Below, in pieces: positions 44,059 through 51,733 of a DNA stretch of 64,000 nucleotides (positions are counted from its first letter, which is position 1; each line of letters starts with the position of its first letter). The translations under genes were made by a program, and so were the position numbers. This stretch comes from Gloeothece verrucosa PCC 7822. Its GTDB lineage: Bacteria > Cyanobacteriota > Cyanobacteriia > Cyanobacteriales > Microcystaceae. The DNA lies in the NCBI RefSeq assembly GCF_000147335.1, contig NC_014501.1, positions 5,076,501 through 5,140,500 on the forward strand, in the 5' to 3' direction. The notes under the pieces are model-generated. The model ran no database searches and had not been told where the DNA came from. It saw only the letters and a program-made list of their open reading frames with translations.

Positions 44059-44481
44059 ATGTCACATACTCAAGTATTACAACAAACCCAAACTGTAGAA
44101 GCCGCAGGTATCCCTCGTATAGAGTACCGCCCACAACCCGAAGAAAAGACAGCTATCTGCATCCATTTCACCCCGACTTACCCTCACGACGAATACGCTT
44201 ACTCCGAACCTAAGTTTGTTTGGGGTACTGAAGTGGCAATAGCCGCAGAATGGGAGAAGGTACAGGGAACCGAAGCGGCTTCGGAACTGAAGTTTTACCG
44301 CATCCGAGCAATAGAATTGGTGGAGCCGCTCGTCAAAACCAACGCAAAAGAGCGGCTATTCGACGAACCGTACTGGCTCTATGCTGTCGGTGATTCACGC
44401 TACGAGCGTGGGCTACGCTGGCTGAGTGAGGATGAATTACTTCATAAACGAGAGCTAGAAGTCGAAATCGAACCATTCTAA
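44059..44481 (+). CDS. hypothetical plasmid protein, 140 aa
   Basis: ATG 44059 opens a 140-residue frame, first in the plus-strand accessory run and about 170 bp after the promoter at 43855. The sequence is acidic and aromatic-rich (YRPQPEEKTAICIHFTPTYP, EPKFVWGTEVAIAAEWEKVQ, GLRWLSEDELLHKRELEVEI). The build recalls small cyanobacterial plasmid/heterocyst-associated unknown families (for example the DUF1392 type), but I cannot confirm that. It has no membrane helix or catalytic motif. An inverted repeat of part of the 3' end (GCTACGAGCGTGGGCTACG) is an ordinary palindrome-rich stretch. Confidence 0.7.
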   Translation: MSHTQVLQQTQTVEAAGIPRIEYRPQPEEKTAICIHFTPTYPHDEYAYSEPKFVWGTEVAIAAEWEKVQGTEAASELKFYRIRAIELVEPLVKTNAKERLFDEPYWLYAVGDSRYERGLRWLSEDELLHKRELEVEIEPF

Positions 44482-44619
44482 AAATATCTGAGAAAGAGGG
44501 GGCAATCCCTCCTCTTTCACCCACTATAGTCTCTAACTAGGTTTTACTTGCACTTAATTAGCCATCGCAACGGGAGAGGGCTTGTAACTCTCCCAACGAG
44601 AAAAAAGGAGATTAAAGCC

Positions 44620-44808
44620 ATGAGAAACCGATGGAAAAGCCAATTATCTCAGGTATGCAAAGAATATTACCTCTTAGTTAACGCCAATAACTGTTACTGG
44701 GAAGGTAACAATTGGACGACGGATAGGTACAAAGCGAAACGGTATTTAACTTTAACGACGGCTAGATCGGCACAGAGCCGGTTAAAGCGGCAAGGGCCGA
44801 ATTTTTAA
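44620..44808 (+). CDS. hypothetical plasmid protein, 62 aa, basic
   Basis: ATG 44620 follows AAAAAAGGAGATTAAAGCC, a clear ribosome site; the open frame extends to 44548 without another good start. The product (MRNRWKSQLSQVCKEYYLLV to QSRLKRQGPNF) is basic, with many Tyr, Trp and Arg residues, and could bind nucleic acid. I recognise no family. It lies between two other unknown genes of the accessory run. Confidence 0.6.
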   Translation: MRNRWKSQLSQVCKEYYLLVNANNCYWEGNNWTTDRYKAKRYLTLTTARSAQSRLKRQGPNF

Positions 44809-44838
44809 ATCCTTTACAACAACAATCGAGGCAGCGTT

Positions 44839-45252
44839 ATGATTAACAATTCACCAATTCCTGAACAATACTCAGTTTTGGTCGTGGAACCCACCTTGAT
44901 CAAAGGCAATAAAAACGGAATTTTAGATTTATTAATTGTTCTTGCCAATGCTTTATCTGATGGTGGAGCTTGTTCGGAATTTTTAAATCCCAAGGGAGAT
45001 GCTTTTGACGTACAAGCTCGGTGGTGTAACACTTTTGAGCAGCTAGAAGGAAACAGCCAAACTGTTTCCACCCCAGACATAAATCAGGAATTAGAAGTAA
45101 TTTTAAGGCAGCTAATTAATAAGCATTCTTTAATTGGAATTCTGACGACTTTAAAGCATATTGGCGATCAGGCTCATAAAAACGATCCTGATGGCGATTG
45201 GAAACAAGACGCAGATGCTTTATCAGTAGCAATTGAGAGGATAGAAAACTAA
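44839..45252 (+). CDS. hypothetical plasmid protein, 137 aa
   Basis: ATG 44839 lies 30 bp after the previous gene. The 137-residue acidic protein has a hydrophobic helix-like core (ILDLLIVLANALSDGGACSE) and a helical C-terminal part (LEVILRQLINKHSLIGILTT, then DGDWKQDADALSVAIERI). No catalytic motif is seen. Its TAA overlaps the next ATG (TAATG), so the two genes are translationally coupled. Confidence 0.65.
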   Translation: MINNSPIPEQYSVLVVEPTLIKGNKNGILDLLIVLANALSDGGACSEFLNPKGDAFDVQARWCNTFEQLEGNSQTVSTPDINQELEVILRQLINKHSLIGILTTLKHIGDQAHKNDPDGDWKQDADALSVAIERIEN

Positions 45253-45863
45253 TGAATAATTCAACCTTAACAAATCTAAACTCTCCCGACATAGATATTA
45301 TTGCCGTTTGGCCGGGATTCGGGAAACCGGACTGTAAAAATGCCCAATTCGACTCAACGGCTAGAGTACGAATCTGGACTAACAAAACTCCCGTAATAGT
45401 AGTGTTCTCGGATTTAGACGGACTCGATACGGGATGCTCAATTACGAATTGCTCAGAAAACCTTGCCACGTTGGTGAAGCTGCACTACAAGTTAACTGAA
45501 CCGATAACATGGCTAGAACATTACCCCCGTCATAACCGTTCCGAGATTGATTTGAAAATTAATAAGCTTACTGAGGATGTCAGTCAAGTCTTTTATTGCA
45601 CTAAAAACGGTTATTATTTCCATCCCCGTTGGAAACATCTGGATTTAGATGCTGCCCGTAAAATGATTGGCCATTCTCTGTCAATGGATGGGGAATTTAA
45701 TTTGCCCGTTGTGCGGCTAGTAACACCATACGAACAGCAACGAATGGATTTTGAGGCAGGGTTAGCCGATGCCAAAAACGGAGTATCTAAGATAGCCGAT
45801 GCTAATGATGCCTATCAACAGGGGTACAGCTACGGACTCCAATTAAACATGACTCCCAATTAG
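45252..45863 (+). CDS. hypothetical plasmid protein, 203 aa
   Basis: ATG 45252 shares one base with the preceding stop. The 203-residue protein starts with an alpha/beta-like part (IIAVWPGFGKPDCKNAQFDS, TPVIVVFSDLDGLDTGC) and ends in a region with DFEAGLADAKNGVSKIAD and AYQQGYSYGLQL, a motif like those in small DNA-associated phage or plasmid proteins ('F..G..DA..G....AY..GY'). It may be a host-interaction or DNA-modification accessory protein. I cannot assign a function. Confidence 0.65.
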   Translation: MNNSTLTNLNSPDIDIIAVWPGFGKPDCKNAQFDSTARVRIWTNKTPVIVVFSDLDGLDTGCSITNCSENLATLVKLHYKLTEPITWLEHYPRHNRSEIDLKINKLTEDVSQVFYCTKNGYYFHPRWKHLDLDAARKMIGHSLSMDGEFNLPVVRLVTPYEQQRMDFEAGLADAKNGVSKIADANDAYQQGYSYGLQLNMTPN

Positions 45864-45909
45864 CAGAACTGGAAAATTTTAGCCTTAATTACCATAAAAA
45901 TCATTTTTT

Positions 45910-46122
45910 ATGAACAATCCGATGAATTACAAAACCCAACCAGGATTAATCGCGGCCTTGAAAAGAGCAACCTCTAAACCTATGTCAGTAAAGTTGGCTT
46001 GGTGGTTTAAACAGGCAGAATACGCTCTTATCAATAATTTGGGTGGGATGAAGAGTCAGCAGCAACATTGGTCGCTTCACATCACCCCAGAATTTCGGTC
46101 TATCGGGCTACGGACTGAGTAA
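45910..46122 (+). CDS. hypothetical small protein, 70 aa
   Basis: ATG 45910 opens a 70-residue basic, Trp-rich frame (MNNPMNYKTQPGLIAALKRA, KLAWWFKQAEYALINNLGG) without known motifs. It is in line with the accessory run, 46 bp after the previous gene. Its small size and lack of a clear ribosome site make it less certain than its neighbours. Confidence 0.45.
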   Translation: MNNPMNYKTQPGLIAALKRATSKPMSVKLAWWFKQAEYALINNLGGMKSQQQHWSLHITPEFRSIGLRTE

Positions 46123-46180
46123 AGAGCCAAATTCTCCTCTAGTTGAGTTTAAAACTGATAAATTGCACATTTTTTTAATC

Positions 46181-46375
46181 ATGAAACAGCAACGAAGAAC
46201 TAACTTACCCATATCCAGATGCCAGTGTGGGCAGTGTCAGCAATTGGAAATAGAAGACGGCTATCCCCATACCTTCATCTGTAGCGGATGTAATCAACAA
46301 CGTTGGTGGTGCTACGGGGCAGATGATGAAAATTTTTCTCTGTGTGACTTTTGTGTAGTAGCAGGAGACAAATGA
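46181..46375 (+). CDS. small eight-cysteine zinc-binding protein
   Basis: ATG 46181 (MKQQRRTNLPISRCQCGQCQ) starts a 64-residue protein with eight cysteines: CQCGQC, FICSGC, WWC and LCDFC. These spacings suit one or two treble-clef or ribbon zinc sites. Such tiny zinc proteins on plasmids often bind nucleic acid or act as adaptors. No wider family is recognised. The stop lies 90 bp before the next gene's start. Confidence 0.6.
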   Translation: MKQQRRTNLPISRCQCGQCQQLEIEDGYPHTFICSGCNQQRWWCYGADDENFSLCDFCVVAGDK

Positions 46376-46464
46376 ATTTTCATCTCCTGTAACACAGATG
46401 GGGGAAGCGCATCCAACCAACACGCTTTTTGGAAATTTTTATTGCACTTTACTTAAAACCAACC

Positions 46465-47277
46465 ATGAAAATCATTACTTCTGATTCACAAAAAACATCA
46501 GTTTTACTGCCAACGCAACTAACCCAACTGTACACGAGACTGGATGGGGGTGCGATCGTTAACCGACAATTCGATTCGGATTTGAGCGAAGCCTTCCGTT
46601 CGGGGGAATTCGACGCTCATATTGTCGCCCAGAAAGCCGATTTAGTTTTAATTAATCCTTCGCGTCCCAATTACTCTCCCGTTCGCCCCTTAACTCTGGG
46701 AGATTTTTATAAGGGGGAACTATTCAGAGAGATTTTTGCCATTCCCGTATCTGGCTGGATTCTCAAAGATAAACAGTTTGTGGAGAAAACCCGGCGCGAA
46801 CCTAATCGCTTGGAAGAGAATGTTTTATGTACATTTCTCTTGAGGGGCAGAAGTCTTGACGAGTACGCCAAAATGGTGACACCGTTTGAAGTGTCGTTGT
46901 TTCAGGAATACATAGCCAAAGTTTCCGAGTTAAAACCCGACTATCCCACGATAGAATCTTACGTTGCAGCTAAAGCTAATACGATTTACAGCGAGAAAAT
47001 ATTCAGCTTTGTCTTCACTCACACTAACAAAGGAGTGAAAGCACATTGGTATCTCACTTGGAGCTACCGCGACCCCATAAACGAGACTGAAAAAGAATTG
47101 CTCGAAATCGGCAACAAAATTTCCAGCGATCCCGAAATTTGCTCCCATTACCTCGTCAATCCCGTAGCCGAAAAGGGTTATTTAAAAGCCATATCGGGTG
47201 AATCTGCTGCTCCATCAGTACCCGGACTGCGCCCAGGACTGGCAACCAATTCACTACCAGCTACAGCAACTAAATAA
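46465..47277 (+). CDS. hypothetical plasmid protein upstream of a nuclease, 270 aa
   Basis: ATG 46465 (MKIITSDSQKTSVLLPTQLT) gives 270 residues; the frame is open 12 codons further up. It is mixed alpha/beta, with LVLINPSRPNYSPVRPLTLG, FREIFAIPVSGWILKDKQFV, FSFVFTHTNKGVKAHWYLTW, and a Pro/Ala-rich C-terminal tail. The position directly before a PD-(D/E)XK exonuclease gene and the disordered tail are like phage single-strand annealing or ssDNA-binding proteins, which pair with such exonucleases. This role is a guess from context, with no diagnostic motif. Confidence 0.6.
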   Translation: MKIITSDSQKTSVLLPTQLTQLYTRLDGGAIVNRQFDSDLSEAFRSGEFDAHIVAQKADLVLINPSRPNYSPVRPLTLGDFYKGELFREIFAIPVSGWILKDKQFVEKTRREPNRLEENVLCTFLLRGRSLDEYAKMVTPFEVSLFQEYIAKVSELKPDYPTIESYVAAKANTIYSEKIFSFVFTHTNKGVKAHWYLTWSYRDPINETEKELLEIGNKISSDPEICSHYLVNPVAEKGYLKAISGESAAPSVPGLRPGLATNSLPATATK

Positions 47278-47348
47278 TAACCATTACAGCAGTAGGGGTT
47301 TTTCTCCTGCTGCTCTGTTACTGTACCAATAGACGAGGAAAGAAACTA

Positions 47349-48074
47349 ATGAAGAAGGATAAACCTCCATACATTCATCCAGACGGGTCTATATTGCCCT
47401 CAGTCAATCAGATCTTAGATGCTACCGATGAAACCCCATCCAAGACAAGAACTCCCTCAGAAGAGAAAAAAAGACAAGAACGAATGTACCGAGGTAGTTG
47501 CTGTCATGCGGCGATCGCTGATCTCTTAACCGGGACTACGCCAGTGATTGATGAAGTAATTTTACCCTGGTGGGCCAGTATCAGTGGTTTTGTTGGGGCT
47601 GTAGTCAAAGGGGAAGCCAAAATACTACTCAGTGAAAAGCCTCTTGTTCATCCGATTTTGAGATATGGGGGGACTCCTGACCTGATTCTTCAATGGCCAT
47701 CCAACACAACTACTTTAATTGACTTAAAATCTACCGAGGGGTCATGGAGCTACGATAAAAAAACGAAAACCCGCAGCTATACCCCATACTGGAACGAATA
47801 CCGACAATTAGACCCATCAGAAACACCGCCTAGATTTCTCACCTGGGATAATGCCAATCCCTATCTCAAGCGGGCTTGGATTCAGTCAACTTTTTACAAG
47901 ATGTTAGCTGAATATCACGATATATCTATTTCGGAGATTTGGATCGTGGTTTTAACAAAGGCGAATTATCAGGTTATCCCACTGAGAGGAGATTTGTGGA
48001 GTCATTGTTACAGCGAAGCGATCGCAAGACTAGAAAAGTTTTATGCCCCAAAAATTGAAATAGAAGTGGCTTAA
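47349..48074 (+). CDS. PD-(D/E)XK superfamily nuclease
   Basis: The 241-residue protein contains the RecB/Cas4-like core: GSCCHAAIADLL (the His-containing helix), YGGTPDLILQW (catalytic Asp), and TTLIDLKSTEG (Asp-x-Lys), followed by a helix with a conserved Gln region (IQSTFYKMLAEYHDISISEI). It has no iron-sulfur cysteine set, so it is not a full Cas4. Related enzymes act as 5'-3' exonucleases in phage and plasmid recombination. It starts 72 bp after the previous gene and is 55 bp before the next. Confidence 0.78.
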   Translation: MKKDKPPYIHPDGSILPSVNQILDATDETPSKTRTPSEEKKRQERMYRGSCCHAAIADLLTGTTPVIDEVILPWWASISGFVGAVVKGEAKILLSEKPLVHPILRYGGTPDLILQWPSNTTTLIDLKSTEGSWSYDKKTKTRSYTPYWNEYRQLDPSETPPRFLTWDNANPYLKRAWIQSTFYKMLAEYHDISISEIWIVVLTKANYQVIPLRGDLWSHCYSEAIARLEKFYAPKIEIEVA

Positions 48075-48129
48075 GCTTAGGCCACCTCAACAAAACCCGC
48101 GCAATAATTTCAGTGGAGATCCTACCATT

Positions 48130-48984
48130 ATGAGCCAAGTAATTCTACCATCAGAATACCGAAGCGAATTTGTCATCAATCCTGATGGAACAGTAACCGC
48201 TACACGCCGGGCTACTGCCAGATTAGCCGGAGTCGATCCGACGCAGTTGTATCATGCCTCCCGTGATACGGGATTACTAAAAAATTTAGTTGATGGAAAA
48301 AACCTGTCTAAGGTACTTGAACCTTTTACGGGGAGAGACTTTAGGGGTGATGGAAATTTCTTGCCCGATGTAATAGTCGCGGCTATTATTCAGCATTATG
48401 CCTTTAAAGGTAACGAAACTGCACAACTGACTGCATTAGCTTTTAGTGCTGTGGGAATAAGAACTTGGTTGCATACTCAGCTTGGTTCACAGCAGCCGTC
48501 GCCCCCTAACTCATCGCTCTCAACCCTGGACGAGATTAATATTATATTTGCCGGACTGCAAAAACTGTCAATTAAACCTGAGTTAGTCGAATCAGCTAAA
48601 CTTACAGCGATCGCCAAAACATTACCCCATTTGCGATCAGCCGCAGAGGAAGGTAAAAAATTACTCTCATCACAAATGACGATCCCCCAACTGCCAATGT
48701 CCCCTACAGAATTAGGGAAAATCTTGGCGGCCAAGTTGGGTTTGCCCGAACCCATCTCACCTCGACGTATTAATGAAGCTTTAACTGAAGCTGGACTACA
48801 AACTGCCGAAACGATTATTAATAAAAAAGGGCAGAAAAAGATTCAGTACAAATTAACTGATACTGGAGAAAAATATGGACAGTTGCAGTTGGATAGCGCT
48901 GCCAATCATGGTAAGACTATCATGATTGTACGGTGGCATGAAACGGTTTTAAAAATTATTCAATCTCAGTTGACAGATGCCTAA
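48130..48984 (+). CDS. phage-regulator-like protein, 284 aa
   Basis: The 284-residue protein has an N-terminal region of the phage-antirepressor/KilA-N-like kind (INPDGTVTATRRATARLAGV, HASRDTGLLKNLVDGKNLSK, VIVAAIIQHYAFKGNETAQL), and a C-terminal winged-helix-like part (TELGKILAAKLGLPEPISPR, RINEALTEAGLQTAETIINK, YKLTDTGEKYGQLQL). That second part is common at the end of phage antirepressors and cyanobacterial plasmid regulators. It follows the nuclease gene by 55 bp. It is distinct from the protein at 42652-43530, though both carry phage-regulator features. Confidence 0.6.
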   Translation: MSQVILPSEYRSEFVINPDGTVTATRRATARLAGVDPTQLYHASRDTGLLKNLVDGKNLSKVLEPFTGRDFRGDGNFLPDVIVAAIIQHYAFKGNETAQLTALAFSAVGIRTWLHTQLGSQQPSPPNSSLSTLDEINIIFAGLQKLSIKPELVESAKLTAIAKTLPHLRSAAEEGKKLLSSQMTIPQLPMSPTELGKILAAKLGLPEPISPRRINEALTEAGLQTAETIINKKGQKKIQYKLTDTGEKYGQLQLDSAANHGKTIMIVRWHETVLKIIQSQLTDA

Positions 48985-49050
48985 TTTATTATGAGCTAAT
49001 GGCTTTTACTGTCCTTGAAAAATAACGGTAAATTTTTCTAAATCTACATC

Positions 49051-49356
49051 ATGAACCTTGACACTTTTAATGAAGAGTATTATCCTTTTTACATAGAGGT
49101 TGGTTACACAATCACAGATATTCCCTCCGTAACCGACGAAGAACTTGAAAAATTATATACCGACCTGGAAGCCGGACTAGAAGCGGCAGTTGAGAAAGGT
49201 TTTCGTGAAGGAAAAGTTAAATATTTTCTTCTTCTTTCCGGCTACGGTAATCGAATAGCTACCGTTCCCGTAGATACGGATAGCTTTGATCAGGAAGTCC
49301 CTCAAGAATTTTTTGAAACCGTTAAAAATTACCGGCCTTTTAAAGCTGACTTTTAA
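49051..49356 (+). CDS. hypothetical acidic protein, 101 aa
   Basis: ATG 49051 opens a 101-residue very acidic frame (MNLDTFNEEYYPFYIEVGYT, SVTDEELEKLYTDLEAGLEA, SFDQEVPQEFFETVKNYRPF). It has no membrane helix or known motif and could be a DNA mimic or inhibitor by charge, but this is speculative. It is followed 22 bp later by the next gene, after GGAGAAAAAAGA. Confidence 0.6.
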   Translation: MNLDTFNEEYYPFYIEVGYTITDIPSVTDEELEKLYTDLEAGLEAAVEKGFREGKVKYFLLLSGYGNRIATVPVDTDSFDQEVPQEFFETVKNYRPFKADF

Positions 49357-49378
49357 TGGCAAATAAGGAGAAAAAAGA

Positions 49379-50104
49379 ATGACCGAAGATAATTTCATTG
49401 TTAACGACAATACTTTTCCCGTACCCATTCCTTGCACAGTGATGTTAGAGGGTAAAAAACGGAAAGCTAAACAATTAAGAGAAATGCGGATAGGAACTGA
49501 TGCGAAAAATAGCCCTATTCTTAACAAACTAGACCAGATAGTTTTAGTAGAACTGGAAACCGGTGAGCGCTATTGGGTAAATTCAACCGCTATCTTAGAG
49601 TATTGTTTTCCTGGAGAGGGTTGGCTCAGTGTTGAACCAACAATCCCTGTAATAGTACAGAAAACTGATGGAGAAATTTATTATCTGGTGGGAACTGAAC
49701 AAGAGAAAGAAATCTTTTACGAGTGGGTTTCCTTATCAGGACAAACAATTTCTGTCGCTCAAATTGGAGCCGAGATTTTTCCCAAGTCGGAAAACTTCTC
49801 TTACATCTTGCGGGTAGAACCTATTTCTAATCTAGTTAATTATTGCTGTTTAATTTCTCCCCCTAAATTTTTAACTTGGTTAAATCGGCGAAGAATCTCA
49901 TCTTGTCGGGATTTCTCAAAAAAAATACTCGAACTCTACAAAGAAGAGAAAGAAATTGTTTTAGAAGAAGAAAACTATCCAGCATGGTTAGTTGAGTGGA
50001 GTCAGCGCCTTGATAGCGAGTACGATCCTTGCTTAACTCTAGCCATTAACATTTTAAGTAAATGCCCTTGGGGTTCACCTAGAGTCTGTAATACGGTTCA
50101 TTAA
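49379..50104 (+). CDS. hypothetical plasmid protein, 241 aa
   Basis: ATG 49379 has a good AAGGAG site upstream. The 241-residue protein is beta-rich in its first 110 residues (PVPIPCTVMLEGKKRKAKQL, IVLVELETGERYWVNSTAIL), suggesting a small barrel. It is helical at the end, with Cys-containing pieces (ISNLVNYCCLISPPKFLTWL). I do not recognise it. It sits between two other unknown or nuclease genes of the run. Confidence 0.62.
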   Translation: MTEDNFIVNDNTFPVPIPCTVMLEGKKRKAKQLREMRIGTDAKNSPILNKLDQIVLVELETGERYWVNSTAILEYCFPGEGWLSVEPTIPVIVQKTDGEIYYLVGTEQEKEIFYEWVSLSGQTISVAQIGAEIFPKSENFSYILRVEPISNLVNYCCLISPPKFLTWLNRRRISSCRDFSKKILELYKEEKEIVLEEENYPAWLVEWSQRLDSEYDPCLTLAINILSKCPWGSPRVCNTVH

Positions 50105-50140
50105 TAAATAATTTACTGTCATTAAAATTGAAAGAAACTT

Positions 50141-51016
50141 ATGTCACAAATTGAAATTTGCCTAATAATAGATACAGAAACCGATGGAGATAAAGACCAT
50201 CCAAAGGTAATAGAAGTCGGGGCGGTTTTGTACTCGGTAACGGGACAATGTATGCTCAGTTGTGGCTCCTCGCTAATAACCACGGATGCAGATATCAACC
50301 AAGCGTATTGGATTAATAAAATTCCTATTGAAGCGACTCATCTTTGCCCACAGCAGCAAAATTATTTCCTCAATTGGTTACAGGCCGCTTATGTTTCTGC
50401 TGATGCTATTATTGCCCATAATGCTAACTTTGATAAAGAATTAATTACAGCCTTGACATGGGCAAAAAAATGGGATAAACTTTGGCTATGTACTTATAAA
50501 GATTTTGAACTATTTCCTGAACAATATAACGGCAAAAGAGACTTAATTAGTCTCTCTCAATTCTACGGGATTGGAATCAGTTGCACTCACCGAGCCATAG
50601 ATGATTGCTTACTCTTAAAAGAGGTTTTTAACCGAGTCCAAAATTTACCCGAACATTTTCGGATCGCGCAACTGCCATTAGTGGAAGCGATCGCACCCAG
50701 AAAAATAGAAGGGTCCGATAATGAAGCGGTCTTGAGTCATGGTTTTAAATGGGATAAAGACACACACGCGCTCGTGAAAAAGGATAGAAGCGAAACCTTT
50801 GATTTTCCGGTCATTCCCTATTCATCAGAAAGAAAGAAGTTTAAAGCACTGGTAAGCTTCGATGACAGACAAAAAGCTGCTGATTGGGGATTTGTCTGGA
50901 AAGGGGAAACAAAGACTTGGTGGCGCTTCGCCAACCCATACGCCATAGATTTCTTCCCCTTCCCGGTTGCCGAACTGCATCCTGACCCAGAACAAGAAAG
51001 TTTAATTTCTGCATAG
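50141..51016 (+). CDS. DnaQ-type 3'-5' exonuclease with Trp-rich C-terminal repeats
   Basis: The 291-residue protein has a DEDDh exonuclease domain (about 1-175): ICLIIDTETDGDKDHPKVIE (Exo I, with Asp and Glu), AIIAHNANFDKELITALTW (Exo II Asp), and CTHRAIDDCLLLKEVF (Exo III, His and Asp). The C-terminal 90 residues hold two similar Trp-rich motifs, SHGFKWDKDTHALVKK and ADWGFVWKGETKTWWRF, of the DUF5710-like kind found in plasmid and phage DNA enzymes. It likely trims or proofreads DNA. It has no polymerase beside it. It lies 36 bp after the previous gene. Confidence 0.82.
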   Translation: MSQIEICLIIDTETDGDKDHPKVIEVGAVLYSVTGQCMLSCGSSLITTDADINQAYWINKIPIEATHLCPQQQNYFLNWLQAAYVSADAIIAHNANFDKELITALTWAKKWDKLWLCTYKDFELFPEQYNGKRDLISLSQFYGIGISCTHRAIDDCLLLKEVFNRVQNLPEHFRIAQLPLVEAIAPRKIEGSDNEAVLSHGFKWDKDTHALVKKDRSETFDFPVIPYSSERKKFKALVSFDDRQKAADWGFVWKGETKTWWRFANPYAIDFFPFPVAELHPDPEQESLISA

Positions 51017-51026
51017 GAATTTGTTT

Positions 51027-51281
51027 ATGAAACCACATCAAAAACTTTTACTCAATTTGCCCCTAGGACGGAAGCTAAAAAAGAGACTTCCTTTAAAAGT
51101 TATCTTCTTTATAAGCCAATTACAGGAAGAGAATAAAAAACTTGTTCAAGAATTAGAACAATTTCGTTCAGCTAAAATTCCCGATTCTGCTCAATTCAGG
51201 ATTAACCAATTGCAGACCGAGAATTCAAAACTTAAACAAAAACTATCATCCCTGGTTCAACCGACCCATCAAAAAATTTAG
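51027..51281 (+). CDS. small coiled-coil protein, 84 aa
   Basis: ATG 51027 (MKPHQKLLLNLPLGRKLKKR) starts a basic N-terminus followed by heptad repeats (SQLQEENKKLVQELEQFRSA, FRINQLQTENSKLKQKLSSL). It is a likely dimeric coiled coil. The function is unknown; small coiled-coil proteins in such runs can be partition or structural factors. It is 10 bp after the exonuclease gene, so probably co-translated. Confidence 0.6.
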   Translation: MKPHQKLLLNLPLGRKLKKRLPLKVIFFISQLQEENKKLVQELEQFRSAKIPDSAQFRINQLQTENSKLKQKLSSLVQPTHQKI

Positions 51282-51333
51282 TTTCCACTTTTTTGACGGC
51301 CTTGATTAATTTTAATTAAAAAAGAGAAAAATC

Positions 51334-51618
51334 ATGAATTCACTGCAAAAATATATCGACATCCAAGCGACTCAAATTGAACAGAACTTAGCTGCGATCG
51401 CCGACCTCCAACAACAGCTAAACGAGCTTAACCAACAGGTTCGGGTACAGCAACAGGTCAACCAAGCACAAAAAACCTCCCAAGTTGAAGTCAGCAAAGC
51501 TTTAAAATCTTTGGAGAAACTGTTCAAGGATATCTGTGGAATTTACCCGCCAGAGGCTATTGATGATTTAGTTGCTGATATTAAAAAGATTTGGACTTTG
51601 GACAAAAGAAAAAAATAA
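51334..51618 (+). CDS. coiled-coil protein, 94 aa
   Basis: ATG 51334 follows AAAGAGAAAAATC. The 94-residue protein is a long coiled coil over about residues 1-60 (IDIQATQIEQNLAAIADLQQ, QLNELNQQVRVQQQVNQAQK) and a helical tail (KSLEKLFKDICGIYPPEAID). It is the last gene of the accessory run and its stop touches the palindrome at 51618-51640. The function is unknown. Confidence 0.6.
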   Translation: MNSLQKYIDIQATQIEQNLAAIADLQQQLNELNQQVRVQQQVNQAQKTSQVEVSKALKSLEKLFKDICGIYPPEAIDDLVADIKKIWTLDKRKK

Positions 51619-51640
51619 TTAGCGTAAATATTACGCTAAT
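51618..51640. repeat. palindrome ATTAGCGTAA / TTACGCTAAT, copy 3
   Basis: A perfect 10-bp inverted repeat with a 3-nt loop (ATA) directly after the last accessory gene and about 95 bp before the end of the split transposase. It shares the core TTAGCGTA/TACGCTAA and the following ATATAAA with copy 1 (38249-38273). On the original circle, copies 1 and 3 flank the transposase gene on both sides. Confidence 0.75.
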
Positions 51641-51733
51641 ATAAAATTGACAATATTCCCTCTACCTCAGCCGGTAAAAATTGCTGAGTAATCGGAAAAA
51701 GAACAGCTTACTTGGCGATTTGAAAGTCCGCTT

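Noticed and set aside
47349-48074. A Cas4 gene and so a CRISPR link
   Set aside because: The iron-sulfur cysteines of Cas4 are absent and there is no cas gene or repeat array in the window.
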